Shown here: in pieces, positions 6,167-11,684 of the stretch
How the letters are laid out: every line of letters starts with the position of its first letter
Numbering within the stretch: position 1 is the stretch's first letter
Assembly: GCA_003566875.1 (NCBI GenBank)
Contig: PXBQ01000566.1
Location: forward strand, 1-11,684
Length of the DNA stretch: 11,684 nt
DNA from: Spirochaetaceae bacterium
GTDB taxonomy: Bacteria; Spirochaetota; Spirochaetia; DSM-27196; PXBQ01
Reading direction: 5' to 3'
Notes under the pieces: generated by a model
Databases searched by the model: none
The model's input: only the letters and a program-made list of their open reading frames with translations
Told to the model about the DNA's origin: nothing
Translations under genes and position numbers: made by a program

Positions 6167-6895
6167 GTGAAAAGGCGCGACGACGAGACAACCGACGATA
6201 TTCCTGCGAGGGTCACACACGTTCAACACCGGATAGGTGAGGCCGCTCGGCGCGCCGGACGTTCACCCGATGACGTCACGCTAATGGTCGTCGGAAAGAC
6301 GTTTCCGTTTTGTGATATCGCGCGCGCGGTCGACGCCGGAGTCGAATACGTTGGGGAGAACCGAGTGCAGGAGGCGGAGGACAAATACACGAATCCTGAT
6401 CGGTCTTTTCAGCTCCACTTGATCGGACACCTTCAATCAAACAAGGCGCGGCGCGTCCCTGGGTTGTTCTCGTGCGTCCAGTCAGTCGATTCGGTGCGTA
6501 TCGCGCGCGCCCTCGACCAAGCAGTCGCCTCGGATGAGTCGCGGGGCGCGGAACCGATCGAGATCATGCTGCAACTCAACGTGTCCCACGAATCGACCAA
6601 ATTCGGATTTACCGATGAGTCCGAGCTGCGGCGGGCTCTCGATACGATCTTGACTCTCAAACACGTCCGGCCGACCGGCTTGATGGCGATCGGACCGTTC
6701 ACCGACGACGAGCGGGCGATCAGAGCGGCGTTTCGAGCCGCGTTTGCCTGTTTTTCGACTGTTCGTGAGTCGCGCGTATCGAATCAATTTTGCCGTTTGT
6801 CGATCGGAATGAGCGACGACTTTGAACTCGCCATCGAAGAAGGCTCGACCTTCGTCCGGATCGGATCGGCGATACTCGGCAGGCGCGCACAATGA
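6167..6895 (+). CDS. yggS: YggS/PLPBP family PLP-binding homeostasis protein
   Basis: This 242-residue single-domain protein has the fold of the alanine racemase N-terminal barrel. The family (YggS/ProY/PROSC) carries PLP without known catalysis and balances vitamin B6 and amino acid pools. The PLP lysine is K44 in LMVVGKTFPF (the family usually has VSKT). Other family motifs are YVGENRVQEAEDK, LHLIGHLQSNKARR, STKFGF, GLMAIGPFTDD, and LSIGMSDDFELAIEEGSTFV followed by RIGSAILG. GTG at 6167 is the only usable start: an in-frame TAG lies at 6155-6157, and no further start codon occurs before the conserved core. No Shine-Dalgarno sequence precedes it, and a promoter -10 sits six bases upstream, so translation is probably leaderless. 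It is divergent from pdxST, which makes PLP. It overlaps the next gene by four bases (ATGA). Confidence 0.92.
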   Translation: MKRRDDETTDDIPARVTHVQHRIGEAARRAGRSPDDVTLMVVGKTFPFCDIARAVDAGVEYVGENRVQEAEDKYTNPDRSFQLHLIGHLQSNKARRVPGLFSCVQSVDSVRIARALDQAVASDESRGAEPIEIMLQLNVSHESTKFGFTDESELRRALDTILTLKHVRPTGLMAIGPFTDDERAIRAAFRAAFACFSTVRESRVSNQFCRLSIGMSDDFELAIEEGSTFVRIGSAILGRRAQ

Positions 6896-7287
6896 AACGA
6901 ATTCTCGGACTGTTTTTGCTCTTCATCTTAACCGCTGCGGTTACCCCGGCAGCTGAACCGGAACCATATACCAGGGACGAGTTTCCCGAGTGGGTGCTCA
7001 ACGTCCGCCGCAGTGAGATAATCGCGTTTGGAGCGCTGCCGGTCGCGCTGTTGGTGTCCAACTTACTGTACGATCTCGGACGGTTTGTCGTGAAGAGCGT
7101 CGAAGCCCGCCGGCTCGATCCTCAATACGCTCCATGGTTCTTCGGACCGCCGAGTAAACCACCGCTGTCGCCGGATGAGAAGAAAGTCGTGTTTTCGATC
7201 GGCGTCTCGCTTTCGATCGGAGTCGCGGTCGCCGACTATCTGCTCGGCCGTCGAGAGACGGCCGGCGCCGACGGTAGAGACCGCTAA
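6892..7287 (+). CDS. Small exported or membrane protein of unknown function
   Basis: This 131-residue protein has a basic start (MKR), a hydrophobic stretch at 4-18 and a small-residue site around A20-A21, as in a signal peptide; it could also stay as a membrane anchor. Two further hydrophobic segments follow at about 43-60 (IIAFGALPVALLVSNLLY) and 99-118 (VVFSIGVSLSIGVAVADYLL). Between them lies a polar, proline-rich loop with WFFGPPSKPPLSPDEKK. FPEWVLNVRRSEIIAFGALP, just before the second segment, looks like the conserved core. I recall similar small proteins near rluD in spirochaetes, but cannot confirm this here. No enzyme motif is visible. The start overlaps the yggS stop (ATGA) with no good ribosome site, so it is likely translationally coupled. 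Confidence 0.7.
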   Translation: MKRILGLFLLFILTAAVTPAAEPEPYTRDEFPEWVLNVRRSEIIAFGALPVALLVSNLLYDLGRFVVKSVEARRLDPQYAPWFFGPPSKPPLSPDEKKVVFSIGVSLSIGVAVADYLLGRRETAGADGRDR

Positions 7288-7292
7288 TCCCG

Positions 7293-8231
7293 ATGGAACG
7301 GACGTTTTCGGTCATCCTCGACGACGAAACATGGGTAGGAGAGCGAATCGACCGCTACCTTGCCGAGGGTCTCGGGATCGGATCAAGGAGCCAGATCAAG
7401 GCGCGCATCACCGCGCTCTCGGTCAACGGGACCGACGCAAAACTCAGCCGTATTCTCGTCCACGGGGACACGATCAATGCGACAATACGCGATCCTCAGA
7501 CCCCTGTTTACGCGCCGAAAGAGATGGACCTCACGGTGTTGTACGAGGATCACTCGGTGCTCGTCGTGGAGAAAGAGGCGGGCGTGGTTGTTCATCCCGG
7601 CGCCGGGCATCACGATCAAACGCTGATTCAGGGTGTGATGTTTCGCCGGCTCGAGATGGCCGGGGCTTTCGAGGACGGCACCCGCCCCGGCGTCGTGCAC
7701 CGACTCGACAAAGACACCTCGGGCGTGATCATCGTTGCCAAGACTCCCGAAGCGCTCGCACAGCTCGCCGATCAGTTCCAGAAACGTGAAACGAAAAAAA
7801 CGTACCTCACGATCGTACACGGTCGACCGAGGAAAAGAACAGGAGTGATCGACGCACGAATCGGGCGCGACCCGAAACACCGCCAACGCTTCACGGTAGT
7901 TTCCGAAGGCGGGAAGCGCGCGAAAACGACGTACCACGTCGTGCGGAGCTGGGGCGATTACTCGTTGATCGCGGCGTCTCCAGTTACCGGTCGTACTCAC
8001 CAGATCCGGGTTCACCTTCTTTCGATCGGCTGCCCGGTCATCGGTGACACGGTGTACGGGCGAAAAGCCGACAACCTCCCGGAAATCGGACTCGCACTAC
8101 ACGCGTATATGCTCGGGATAACGCTCCCGGGGGAAAAGACTCCGACTTTGTTCCGGACGCGTTTCCCGCAGCGTTTTCGTCGAGTGATCGATGAACTCAA
8201 CCGTCGTCCGAGCCGGCGAGCAAAGGGTTGA
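7293..8231 (+). CDS. rluD: RluD-family 23S rRNA pseudouridine synthase
   Basis: This 312-residue RluA/RluD-type synthase isomerises uridine to pseudouridine in RNA, probably helix 69 of 23S rRNA if it is a true RluD. An S4 RNA-binding domain occupies about residues 1-80 (WVGERIDRYLAEGLGIGSRS, then IKARITALSVNGTDAKLS). The catalytic domain follows with LYEDHSVLVVEKEAGVVVHP, then RPGVVHRLDKDTSGVIIVAK containing the nucleophile D139. KKTYLTIVHGRPR and SPVTGRTHQIRVHLLSIGCP are the other family motifs. It starts five bases after the preceding gene, with no strong ribosome site. Substrate choice between RluD, RluC and RluA specificities cannot be settled; the S4 domain excludes plain RluA. Its last 35 bases overlap the 3' end of the minus-strand MBL gene. 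Confidence 0.92.
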   Translation: MERTFSVILDDETWVGERIDRYLAEGLGIGSRSQIKARITALSVNGTDAKLSRILVHGDTINATIRDPQTPVYAPKEMDLTVLYEDHSVLVVEKEAGVVVHPGAGHHDQTLIQGVMFRRLEMAGAFEDGTRPGVVHRLDKDTSGVIIVAKTPEALAQLADQFQKRETKKTYLTIVHGRPRKRTGVIDARIGRDPKHRQRFTVVSEGGKRAKTTYHVVRSWGDYSLIAASPVTGRTHQIRVHLLSIGCPVIGDTVYGRKADNLPEIGLALHAYMLGITLPGEKTPTLFRTRFPQRFRRVIDELNRRPSRRAKG

Positions 8232-8766
8232 ACGTGCGCTCTATCTCCGCCGTTGACGGCGGCCCGCGGTGCGGGAAGATCGGCGTGTACCCCGGAAACT
8301 TGGCGAGCTTCTCGCTTAACCCCGGCACCACGAGTGCGTGCACGAACGAGTCTATTTCCTCGCCGACCATGCCGGCCTCCAACAGATCGCCGGTAAACAG
8401 CCACGGACCTATCCGGTAAATCACCGAACTCGAGGCGATCTCGTTTACGCCGAGTACGCCAACGCCGATATCGCCGAGCGTGAGTTCGGCCCCCGGAACC
8501 ACGGATTCACACCGAACACCGTGAAACGATGCGACAGCCGCGTACAGCTCGATCTCGTATACCTTTGCGATCGTCGAGATACTGCGGGCAAAGACCTCGT
8601 CAGGGTGCGTGAGCAGCACCGAACGCACGTATAAGCCGTTTTTCTCTATCAGTTCGAGAAAAGGTACGTCGAGTACAAAAGGATCGATCAGTACCGCGTC
8701 ACCAGGCGTGTCGGGTGCGATGAGGTACGAGTTCCTACCGCCGGATGTGCGAACAAAGACCGTCAT
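8197..8766 (-). CDS. Metallo-beta-lactamase-fold protein with degenerate metal site
   Basis: This 189-residue protein follows the beta-lactamase-fold layout of YcbL/glyoxalase-II-like hydrolases: RNSYLIA, then AVLIDPF (24-30), a helix, VRSVLLTHPDEVF (47-59), WLFTGDLLEAG (122-132) and FPHRGPPST (164-172). The zinc-binding HxHxDH signature is largely lost: H54 is kept, but the second His, the Asp and the last His are replaced by D56, V58 and F59. The TPGH-type histidine before the Asp strand is also missing (GVNEIASSSVIY). D127 and H166 remain. It therefore probably lacks the usual two-zinc hydrolase activity and may be a binding protein or pseudoenzyme. The start is good: AGGAG six bases upstream, and it overlaps the pentapeptide-gene stop in an ATGA. 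Its 3' end lies inside rluD. The function is unknown. Confidence 0.75.
   Translation of the reverse strand: MTVFVRTSGGRNSYLIAPDTPGDAVLIDPFVLDVPFLELIEKNGLYVRSVLLTHPDEVFARSISTIAKVYEIELYAAVASFHGVRCESVVPGAELTLGDIGVGVLGVNEIASSSVIYRIGPWLFTGDLLEAGMVGEEIDSFVHALVVPGLSEKLAKFPGYTPIFPHRGPPSTAEIERTFNPLLAGSDDG
8247..8275 (+). terminator. Two adjacent GC hairpins just after the rluD stop, possible weak terminator
   Basis: CCGCCG-TTGA-CGGCGG (8247-8262) is a perfect 6-bp GC stem with a four-base loop. CCCGC-GGT-GCGGG (8263-8275) follows immediately. The first stem begins 15 bases after the rluD stop. No U-tract follows, so this is not a standard intrinsic terminator. The sequence also encodes the PHRGPPS segment of the MBL protein on the other strand, so codon constraint alone may explain it. 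Confidence 0.25.
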
Positions 8767-9362
8767 CTCGGCTCCTGCGCCGACGGGAAAACCGCTTCTT
8801 CCTGATTCGAGTTGCGAAACGTCACATCGCCGAACGTCGCGTTTTTGAAAGTTGTGTCGCGCACGTTACAGTTGGCAAATCGAACCTCGTCGAGCGATGC
8901 GCCGACGAAACGCGTTCTTTCAAGATCCGAGTCGACGACCGACACGCGGTTACACCGAGATCCGACAAAATTGCAGAGCGGGAGTTCGACGTTGTAGAAT
9001 ACACAGTCGCGAAGAACCGTGCCGCCAAAAACGCACGCCGAAAAAAACGACGCCGAAAACGCACAATCGATGAATTCCGCGAAGTCGAAGAAACAGAGAC
9101 TCGCCTCAAGATCGGTAAACCGGCATCCGACGAACGATGCGCGCGAAAACGCGCACCGGTCTAGCCGGAGGCCGTCGAACGAAACCGTCGGAAATCGCAC
9201 TCCGCTCCAGTTTGCCGAGACGTGTTCGGATACGCTCGAAAGCTGAGTCTTGACAGCCGCGACGTACTCGCTCTTGTCCTCGATGTGTTCAAAGCATGTC
9301 TGCGCCCCGCTCACGCGTGTGCTCGGGCACCCGGGCGTGAGACACGCAACCAACGGAAACAT
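8763..9362 (-). CDS. Cys-rich pentapeptide-repeat protein with N-terminal zinc-binding-like motif
   Basis: From the ATG at 9362 the protein has 199 residues. An N-terminal motif C7-x4-C12-x10-C23-x2-H26 could bind zinc. A short linker follows, then about 25 pentapeptide units with Phe, Leu or Val at the central position: for example FDGLRLDRCAFSRASFVGCR, CFFDFAEFIDCAFSASFFSA and ATFGDVTFRNSNQEEAVF. Such repeats fold as a right-handed quadrilateral beta-helix. Known relatives include DNA-gyrase-protecting proteins, but most have no known role. Cysteine is unusually common. The frame stays open up to a GTG at 9524, but that would run into the divergent zinc-ribbon gene, and the extra 54 residues look non-coding. 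ATG 9380 or 9362 is more plausible; neither has a clear ribosome site. The stop overlaps the MBL start (ATGA), so the two form a unit. Confidence 0.72.
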   Translation of the reverse strand: MFPLVACLTPGCPSTRVSGAQTCFEHIEDKSEYVAAVKTQLSSVSEHVSANWSGVRFPTVSFDGLRLDRCAFSRASFVGCRFTDLEASLCFFDFAEFIDCAFSASFFSACVFGGTVLRDCVFYNVELPLCNFVGSRCNRVSVVDSDLERTRFVGASLDEVRFANCNVRDTTFKNATFGDVTFRNSNQEEAVFPSAQEPR

Positions 9363-9516
9363 AGGACAACGGTATCGCATCGGCGCGGACAAAGCAAGCT
9401 CAGCAGCCACGCTTGTCGCCAAGCCGGCTTCGTGCGTCGTCGGCGTAGGGCCGGCGCATTTTTCAGCCCCTCTGCGAAAGCTTGCGTAATACGCGGCGGT
9501 GAGGCTACTATCGGGT
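9363..9516. other. Divergent intergenic region, pentapeptide gene and zinc-ribbon operon
   Basis: This short divergent region must hold both promoters, but neither is clear. On the plus strand TTGCGT (9482-9487) and TACTAT (9506-9511) are 18 bases apart, both poor matches, and would start RNA almost at the ATG at 9517. The odd palindrome GCGTA-A-TACGC (9484-9494) sits beside them and could be an operator. A GCCGGC pair (9423-9428 and 9450-9455) followed by five T (9459-9463) could fold as a plus-strand stem, but with a 21-base loop. Confidence 0.35.
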
Positions 9517-9810
9517 ATGGCCACGTGTTTTTCATGCGGGAAGGAATTCCCGTACGGGTTCCGGGTGTACCGGAATACCCATTGTCCGGTCTGCGACGCG
9601 GATGCAAAGGTATGTCTGAACTGCCGCTTCTACTCGCCCGGCGCGCACTGGGACTGTTCGGAAACCGTCGACGACGAGGTCAAGGACAAGGACCGCGCAA
9701 ACTTCTGCGATTTTTTCGTGCTCGGTCGCGACGGTGGGCCCGACTCGCGGGAGACGGAAAAAAAGAACTCGGCTCGCGACGCGTTCAAAGGGTTGTTCGG
9801 CGATGAGTGA
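9517..9810 (+). CDS. Small eight-cysteine zinc-ribbon protein
   Basis: This 97-residue protein has cysteines at 4, 7, 23, 26, 33, 36, 47 and 64. C4-x2-C7 and C23-x2-C26 form a classic zinc ribbon. C33-x2-C36 with RFYSPGAHWDC and the later RANFCDFF form a second four-cysteine set. VCLNCRFYSPG and DRANFCDFF look like the family signature of small cytosolic proteins found in several bacterial phyla; I recall this family but know no assigned function. The C-terminal tail is charged and probably disordered. I chose the ATG at 9517; GGTGAGG (9498-9504) lies 12 bases upstream. A GTG at 9499 would add six residues but starts inside that ribosome site. It heads the unit with murI, overlapping it by eight bases. 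Confidence 0.75.
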   Translation: MATCFSCGKEFPYGFRVYRNTHCPVCDADAKVCLNCRFYSPGAHWDCSETVDDEVKDKDRANFCDFFVLGRDGGPDSRETEKKNSARDAFKGLFGDE

Positions 9811-10627
9811 GACTGCCGCGGAGCCCACGCCCGCGGCGACCGTTGTGTTCCTCGACTCGGGCGTCGGGGGGCTTCCGTACATGGCGGCGTATCGCGCCGC
9901 GAGTCGTGCATCGCGTCTTGTGTACGTCGCCGATCGTGCGAATTTTCCGTACGGCGAGAAGTCCGCGGATGAGGTTTCGCAGCGCATAGCCGACGTTGTG
10001 TCGCGCGTGATCTCCCGTATCGGCCCCGCGGTGATCGTCATTGCGTGCAACACCGCGTCGGTAACAGCGCTCGGGCATCTGCGCGCACGCTTCTGCATTC
10101 CGTTTGTCGGCGTCGTCCCGGCGGTGAAACCCGCCGCACTCGTGACCGGAAACCGACGGATCGGCGTGCTCGCAACGCAGCGAACCGTCGACGATCCGTA
10201 CGTCGCCGACCTGATTCGCCGATTTGCCGACGGGTGCCATGTTCAGCTTGTGCCGGCTCCTGACCTCATCGATCGAATCGAAAGCGGTACGATCGACGGA
10301 GCCGATCTCGACGGTATTCTCGAGCAACCCGTGCGGTCCCTGCACGCTGCGCGCGTCGATACCGTCGTTCTCGGATGCACGCATTTTGTGCATATCGAGG
10401 CGGCGATCTCGCGCGCGCTCGGTGACGGGATTCGTGTCGTCGACTCGGTCGATGGAGTCGTTCGCCAGACGAGCCGAGTCCTCGAAAACGTCTCTCCTCC
10501 GAATCCGACGAACGTGCAGACGCTTTCGGTGGACTCTCTTTTTATTACGGGAGTCGACGACCGGACCGAACGGCTGTATCGCGGGTTTTCCTCGGCATTT
10601 TCACTGCATTTCTCGGGTGCTCTGTAA
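9803..10627 (+). CDS. murI: Glutamate racemase
   Basis: This 274-residue enzyme converts L- to D-glutamate for peptidoglycan, without a cofactor. The two catalytic cysteines are present: C82 in VIVIACNTASVTALG and C192 in VVLGCTHFVHIEAAI. VVFLDSGVGGLPYM carries the D18-S19 pair, and YVADRANFPYGEKS is the usual substrate-binding stretch. A longer open frame reaches back to 9734 but lies entirely inside the zinc-ribbon gene; the ATG at 9803 gives the normal family start. It overlaps the preceding gene by eight bases and the next by one (TAATG), so coupling is likely. No good Shine-Dalgarno site is present (GGG only). It acts in the cytoplasm. Confidence 0.95.
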   Translation: MSETAAEPTPAATVVFLDSGVGGLPYMAAYRAASRASRLVYVADRANFPYGEKSADEVSQRIADVVSRVISRIGPAVIVIACNTASVTALGHLRARFCIPFVGVVPAVKPAALVTGNRRIGVLATQRTVDDPYVADLIRRFADGCHVQLVPAPDLIDRIESGTIDGADLDGILEQPVRSLHAARVDTVVLGCTHFVHIEAAISRALGDGIRVVDSVDGVVRQTSRVLENVSPPNPTNVQTLSVDSLFITGVDDRTERLYRGFSSAFSLHFSGAL

Positions 10628-11568
10628 TGACGGGGGTCGTTCTGTACGGAATCAACAATATTTTTTCCGTTCGCGCCGAAGGGCGCATCTTCGAGTGCCG
10701 GATCAAAGGAAAAAAACTGCGCGACCGGGACGATTATAACGTGATCACCGCGGGTGATCACGTTGAGATACAGGCCGACATGAATGATCCGCGAAAAGCG
10801 TCGATTCTTGCGGTATCACCGAGGCGAAACGCCTTGATGAGGTGGAACAAAAAACGTTTGAGCCGCCAAATCGTCGCGGCGAATCTTGACCGTGTCCTGT
10901 GCGTCGCTTCGCTCGGAGTCCCGCCGTTTCGGCCGCGATTCATCGACCGGGTGATCGTCGCGGCGGAATCCGAGGCGATACCGTGCTCGATCGTCGTGAA
11001 CAAGGTCGACGTCGGGACCGCCGACGATGTCAAACAGCGGATCCACGTCTACCGGGAACTCGGTTACGCCGTTTTCGAGACGTCGTGTCTCACGGGCGAA
11101 GGGATCGATCAGGTTCGAGGCGCCACCGCGACCGGTGTGACGGCTACGTTCGGACAGAGCGGCGCGGGCAAATCGAGTTTGATTCGGCTTCTCGTCGCGG
11201 GTGCCGAGCCACGAATCGGCGAGGTCTCGGAAAAGTACGAACGCGGACGCCACACGACCAACGTCTCGGCAATGTGGGAGCGCGACGACGGCTCGTGTGT
11301 AATAGACACCCCGGGAGTTCGCGAACTCGACATATCGCACCTCGAGCCTGCGGTTGTCGGCGCGGCGTTTCGCGAGTTTCTCGAGCCCGCGACCCGATGT
11401 GAGTTTTCCCCGTGCACGCATCGTCATGAACCCGAGTGTGGTGTTCGCGAAGCGGTCGCGCGCGGGGAAATTCACCCCGACCGATACGAGAGTTACCTGA
11501 GGATTCTTGTCGAGCGAGAAGAATCGCAGGGTTTGAGCCGGAGGACACAATGGACGCCCACACGATAG
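10627..11568 (+). CDS. rsgA: Ribosome small-subunit maturation GTPase RsgA
   Basis: RsgA is a circularly permuted GTPase that checks late 30S subunit assembly. The order seen is OB-fold (about 1-70), then G4 NKVD (125-128), G5 TSCLTGEG, G1 GQSGAGKSS (176-184), G2 RGRHTT, and G3 DTPG (227-230), the diagnostic permuted order. The C-terminal zinc site is C258-x4-C263-x-H265-x5-C271 (CEFSPCTHRHEPEC), also standard. At 313 residues it is of normal length. The start codon shares one base with the murI stop. The gene ends inside the next reading frame, overlapping it by 19 bases. A striking perfect inverted repeat lies within its early coding part (10738-10764) and is listed separately. Confidence 0.95.
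   Translation: MTGVVLYGINNIFSVRAEGRIFECRIKGKKLRDRDDYNVITAGDHVEIQADMNDPRKASILAVSPRRNALMRWNKKRLSRQIVAANLDRVLCVASLGVPPFRPRFIDRVIVAAESEAIPCSIVVNKVDVGTADDVKQRIHVYRELGYAVFETSCLTGEGIDQVRGATATGVTATFGQSGAGKSSLIRLLVAGAEPRIGEVSEKYERGRHTTNVSAMWERDDGSCVIDTPGVRELDISHLEPAVVGAAFREFLEPATRCEFSPCTHRHEPECGVREAVARGEIHPDRYESYLRILVEREESQGLSRRTQWTPTR
10738..10764 (+). repeat. Perfect 12-bp inverted repeat inside rsgA
   Basis: AACGTGATCACC and its exact complement GGTGATCACGTT are separated by GCG. Each arm also contains the 8-bp palindrome GTGATCAC (10741-10748 and 10754-10761), so the unit can be read as two identical palindromes with centres 13 bp apart. As RNA it would form a 12-bp stem with a three-base loop about 112 bases into rsgA. 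There is no U-tract. It encodes residues 38-46 (NVITAGDHV) of the OB-fold. Whether it is a hairpin, an operator or a coincidence of codons is open. Confidence 0.85.
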
Positions 11569-11684
11569 AACTGCTCGAGTTTGAGCGTATCCGCGAAACG
11601 GTCGGCGAGTACTGCCTGACCGAGGAGGCGCGCTCCGGCTTGAAAACGTTCGACTTTGTGACCGATCGGGGTGAACTAACCGTG
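11550..11684 (+). CDS. MutS2-like protein, N-terminal fragment
   Basis: The first 45 codons are present; the gene runs off the right edge. MDAHTIELLEFERIRETVGE followed by YCLTEEARSGLK matches the N-terminal helix of MutS2 proteins (LLEFDKI..L..Y..TE.G), which lack the mismatch-recognition domain of MutS. MutS2 is linked to suppression of recombination and to rescue of collided ribosomes. GGAGG (11540-11544) five bases before the ATG gives a strong start, even though it overlaps the end of rsgA by 19 bases in another frame. Domain content beyond this cannot be seen, so another MutS-family member remains possible. Confidence 0.72.
   Translation, partial: MDAHTIELLEFERIRETVGEYCLTEEARSGLKTFDFVTDRGELTV

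Noticed and set aside
9423..9463. GCCGGC pair followed by five T, considered as an intrinsic terminator
   Set aside because: The loop would be 21 bases with a three-base gap before the T run, and no plus-strand gene ends upstream of it.
9363..9524. 54-residue N-terminal extension of the pentapeptide protein from a GTG at 9524
   Set aside because: It would overlap the start of the divergent zinc-ribbon gene, leave no room for promoters, and adds sequence without family resemblance.
9734..9802. 23-residue upstream extension of MurI
   Set aside because: It is the out-of-frame reading of the zinc-ribbon gene, and the resulting Arg/Lys-rich head is not found in glutamate racemases.
10816..11550. 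Minus-strand open frame of 244 codons opposite rsgA
   Set aside because: The plus-strand rsgA has every GTPase and zinc motif; the antisense translation has none.
1..11684. Mobile elements, CRISPR arrays, tRNA/rRNA genes, phage or defence genes
   Set aside because: No transposase, integrase, spaced direct repeats, terminal inverted repeats or tRNA-like folds were recognised by reading; all long open regions are accounted for by metabolic or housekeeping genes.

Overview
The window looks like a chromosomal segment from a GC-rich, free-living bacterium, most probably a pigmented spirochaete of the Spirochaeta/Alkalispirochaeta type. This is an inference. It rests on the mixture of carotenoid genes with small conserved proteins that I associate with spirochaete genomes (the two-helix membrane protein beside rluD, the eight-cysteine zinc-ribbon protein before murI, and the Cys-rich pentapeptide protein). 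There is no rRNA or other decisive marker. No phage, transposon, CRISPR array or tRNA gene is visible. Coding density is very high, and most neighbouring same-strand genes overlap by 1-8 bases.

Layout: (1) Bases 1-73 (minus strand) are the first 24 codons of an acetolactate-synthase-like thiamine-diphosphate enzyme with a near-consensus promoter. (2) Bases 74-426 are an AT-rich divergent promoter region. (3) Bases 427-4457 (plus) form a tight four-gene carotenoid operon: phytoene desaturase (crtI), phytoene synthase (crtB), a C20-type polyprenyl diphosphate synthase, and a HAD phosphatase. (4) Bases 4406-5981 (minus) are pdxS-pdxT, which encode the ribose-5-phosphate-dependent PLP synthase. 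pdxT ends inside the HAD gene, so the two operons converge with overlapping 3' ends. (5) Bases 5982-6166 are a second divergent promoter region. (6) Bases 6167-8231 (plus) hold a YggS-type PLP-binding protein that appears to be translated from a leaderless mRNA, a small exported or membrane protein, and an RluD-family pseudouridine synthase. (7) Bases 8197-9362 (minus) hold a Cys-rich pentapeptide-repeat protein followed by a degenerate metallo-beta-lactamase-fold protein; the latter overlaps the end of rluD. (8) Bases 9517-11684 (plus) hold a zinc-ribbon protein, glutamate racemase (murI), the ribosome-assembly GTPase rsgA, and the start of a MutS2-like gene.

How the genes work together: the crt cluster provides a route from C5/C15 prenyl diphosphates through GGPP and phytoene to a desaturated, lycopene-like carotenoid. 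No cyclase, ketolase or hydroxylase lies in the window. PdxS and PdxT make PLP, and the divergent neighbour YggS belongs to a family that binds PLP and maintains its homeostasis, so the 5982-6166 region may coordinate B6 supply and handling. The murI-rsgA-mutS2 block is general housekeeping.

Most of the window is ordinary metabolism. The points most worth a second look are a perfect 12-bp inverted repeat inside rsgA, the leaderless yggS start, the metal-site-deficient MBL protein linked to a zinc-ribbon/pentapeptide protein, the SOQ1-like HAD enzyme in the carotenoid operon, and a 13-bp palindrome in the pdxST leader. I did not find clear evidence of a wholly new defence or mobile system.
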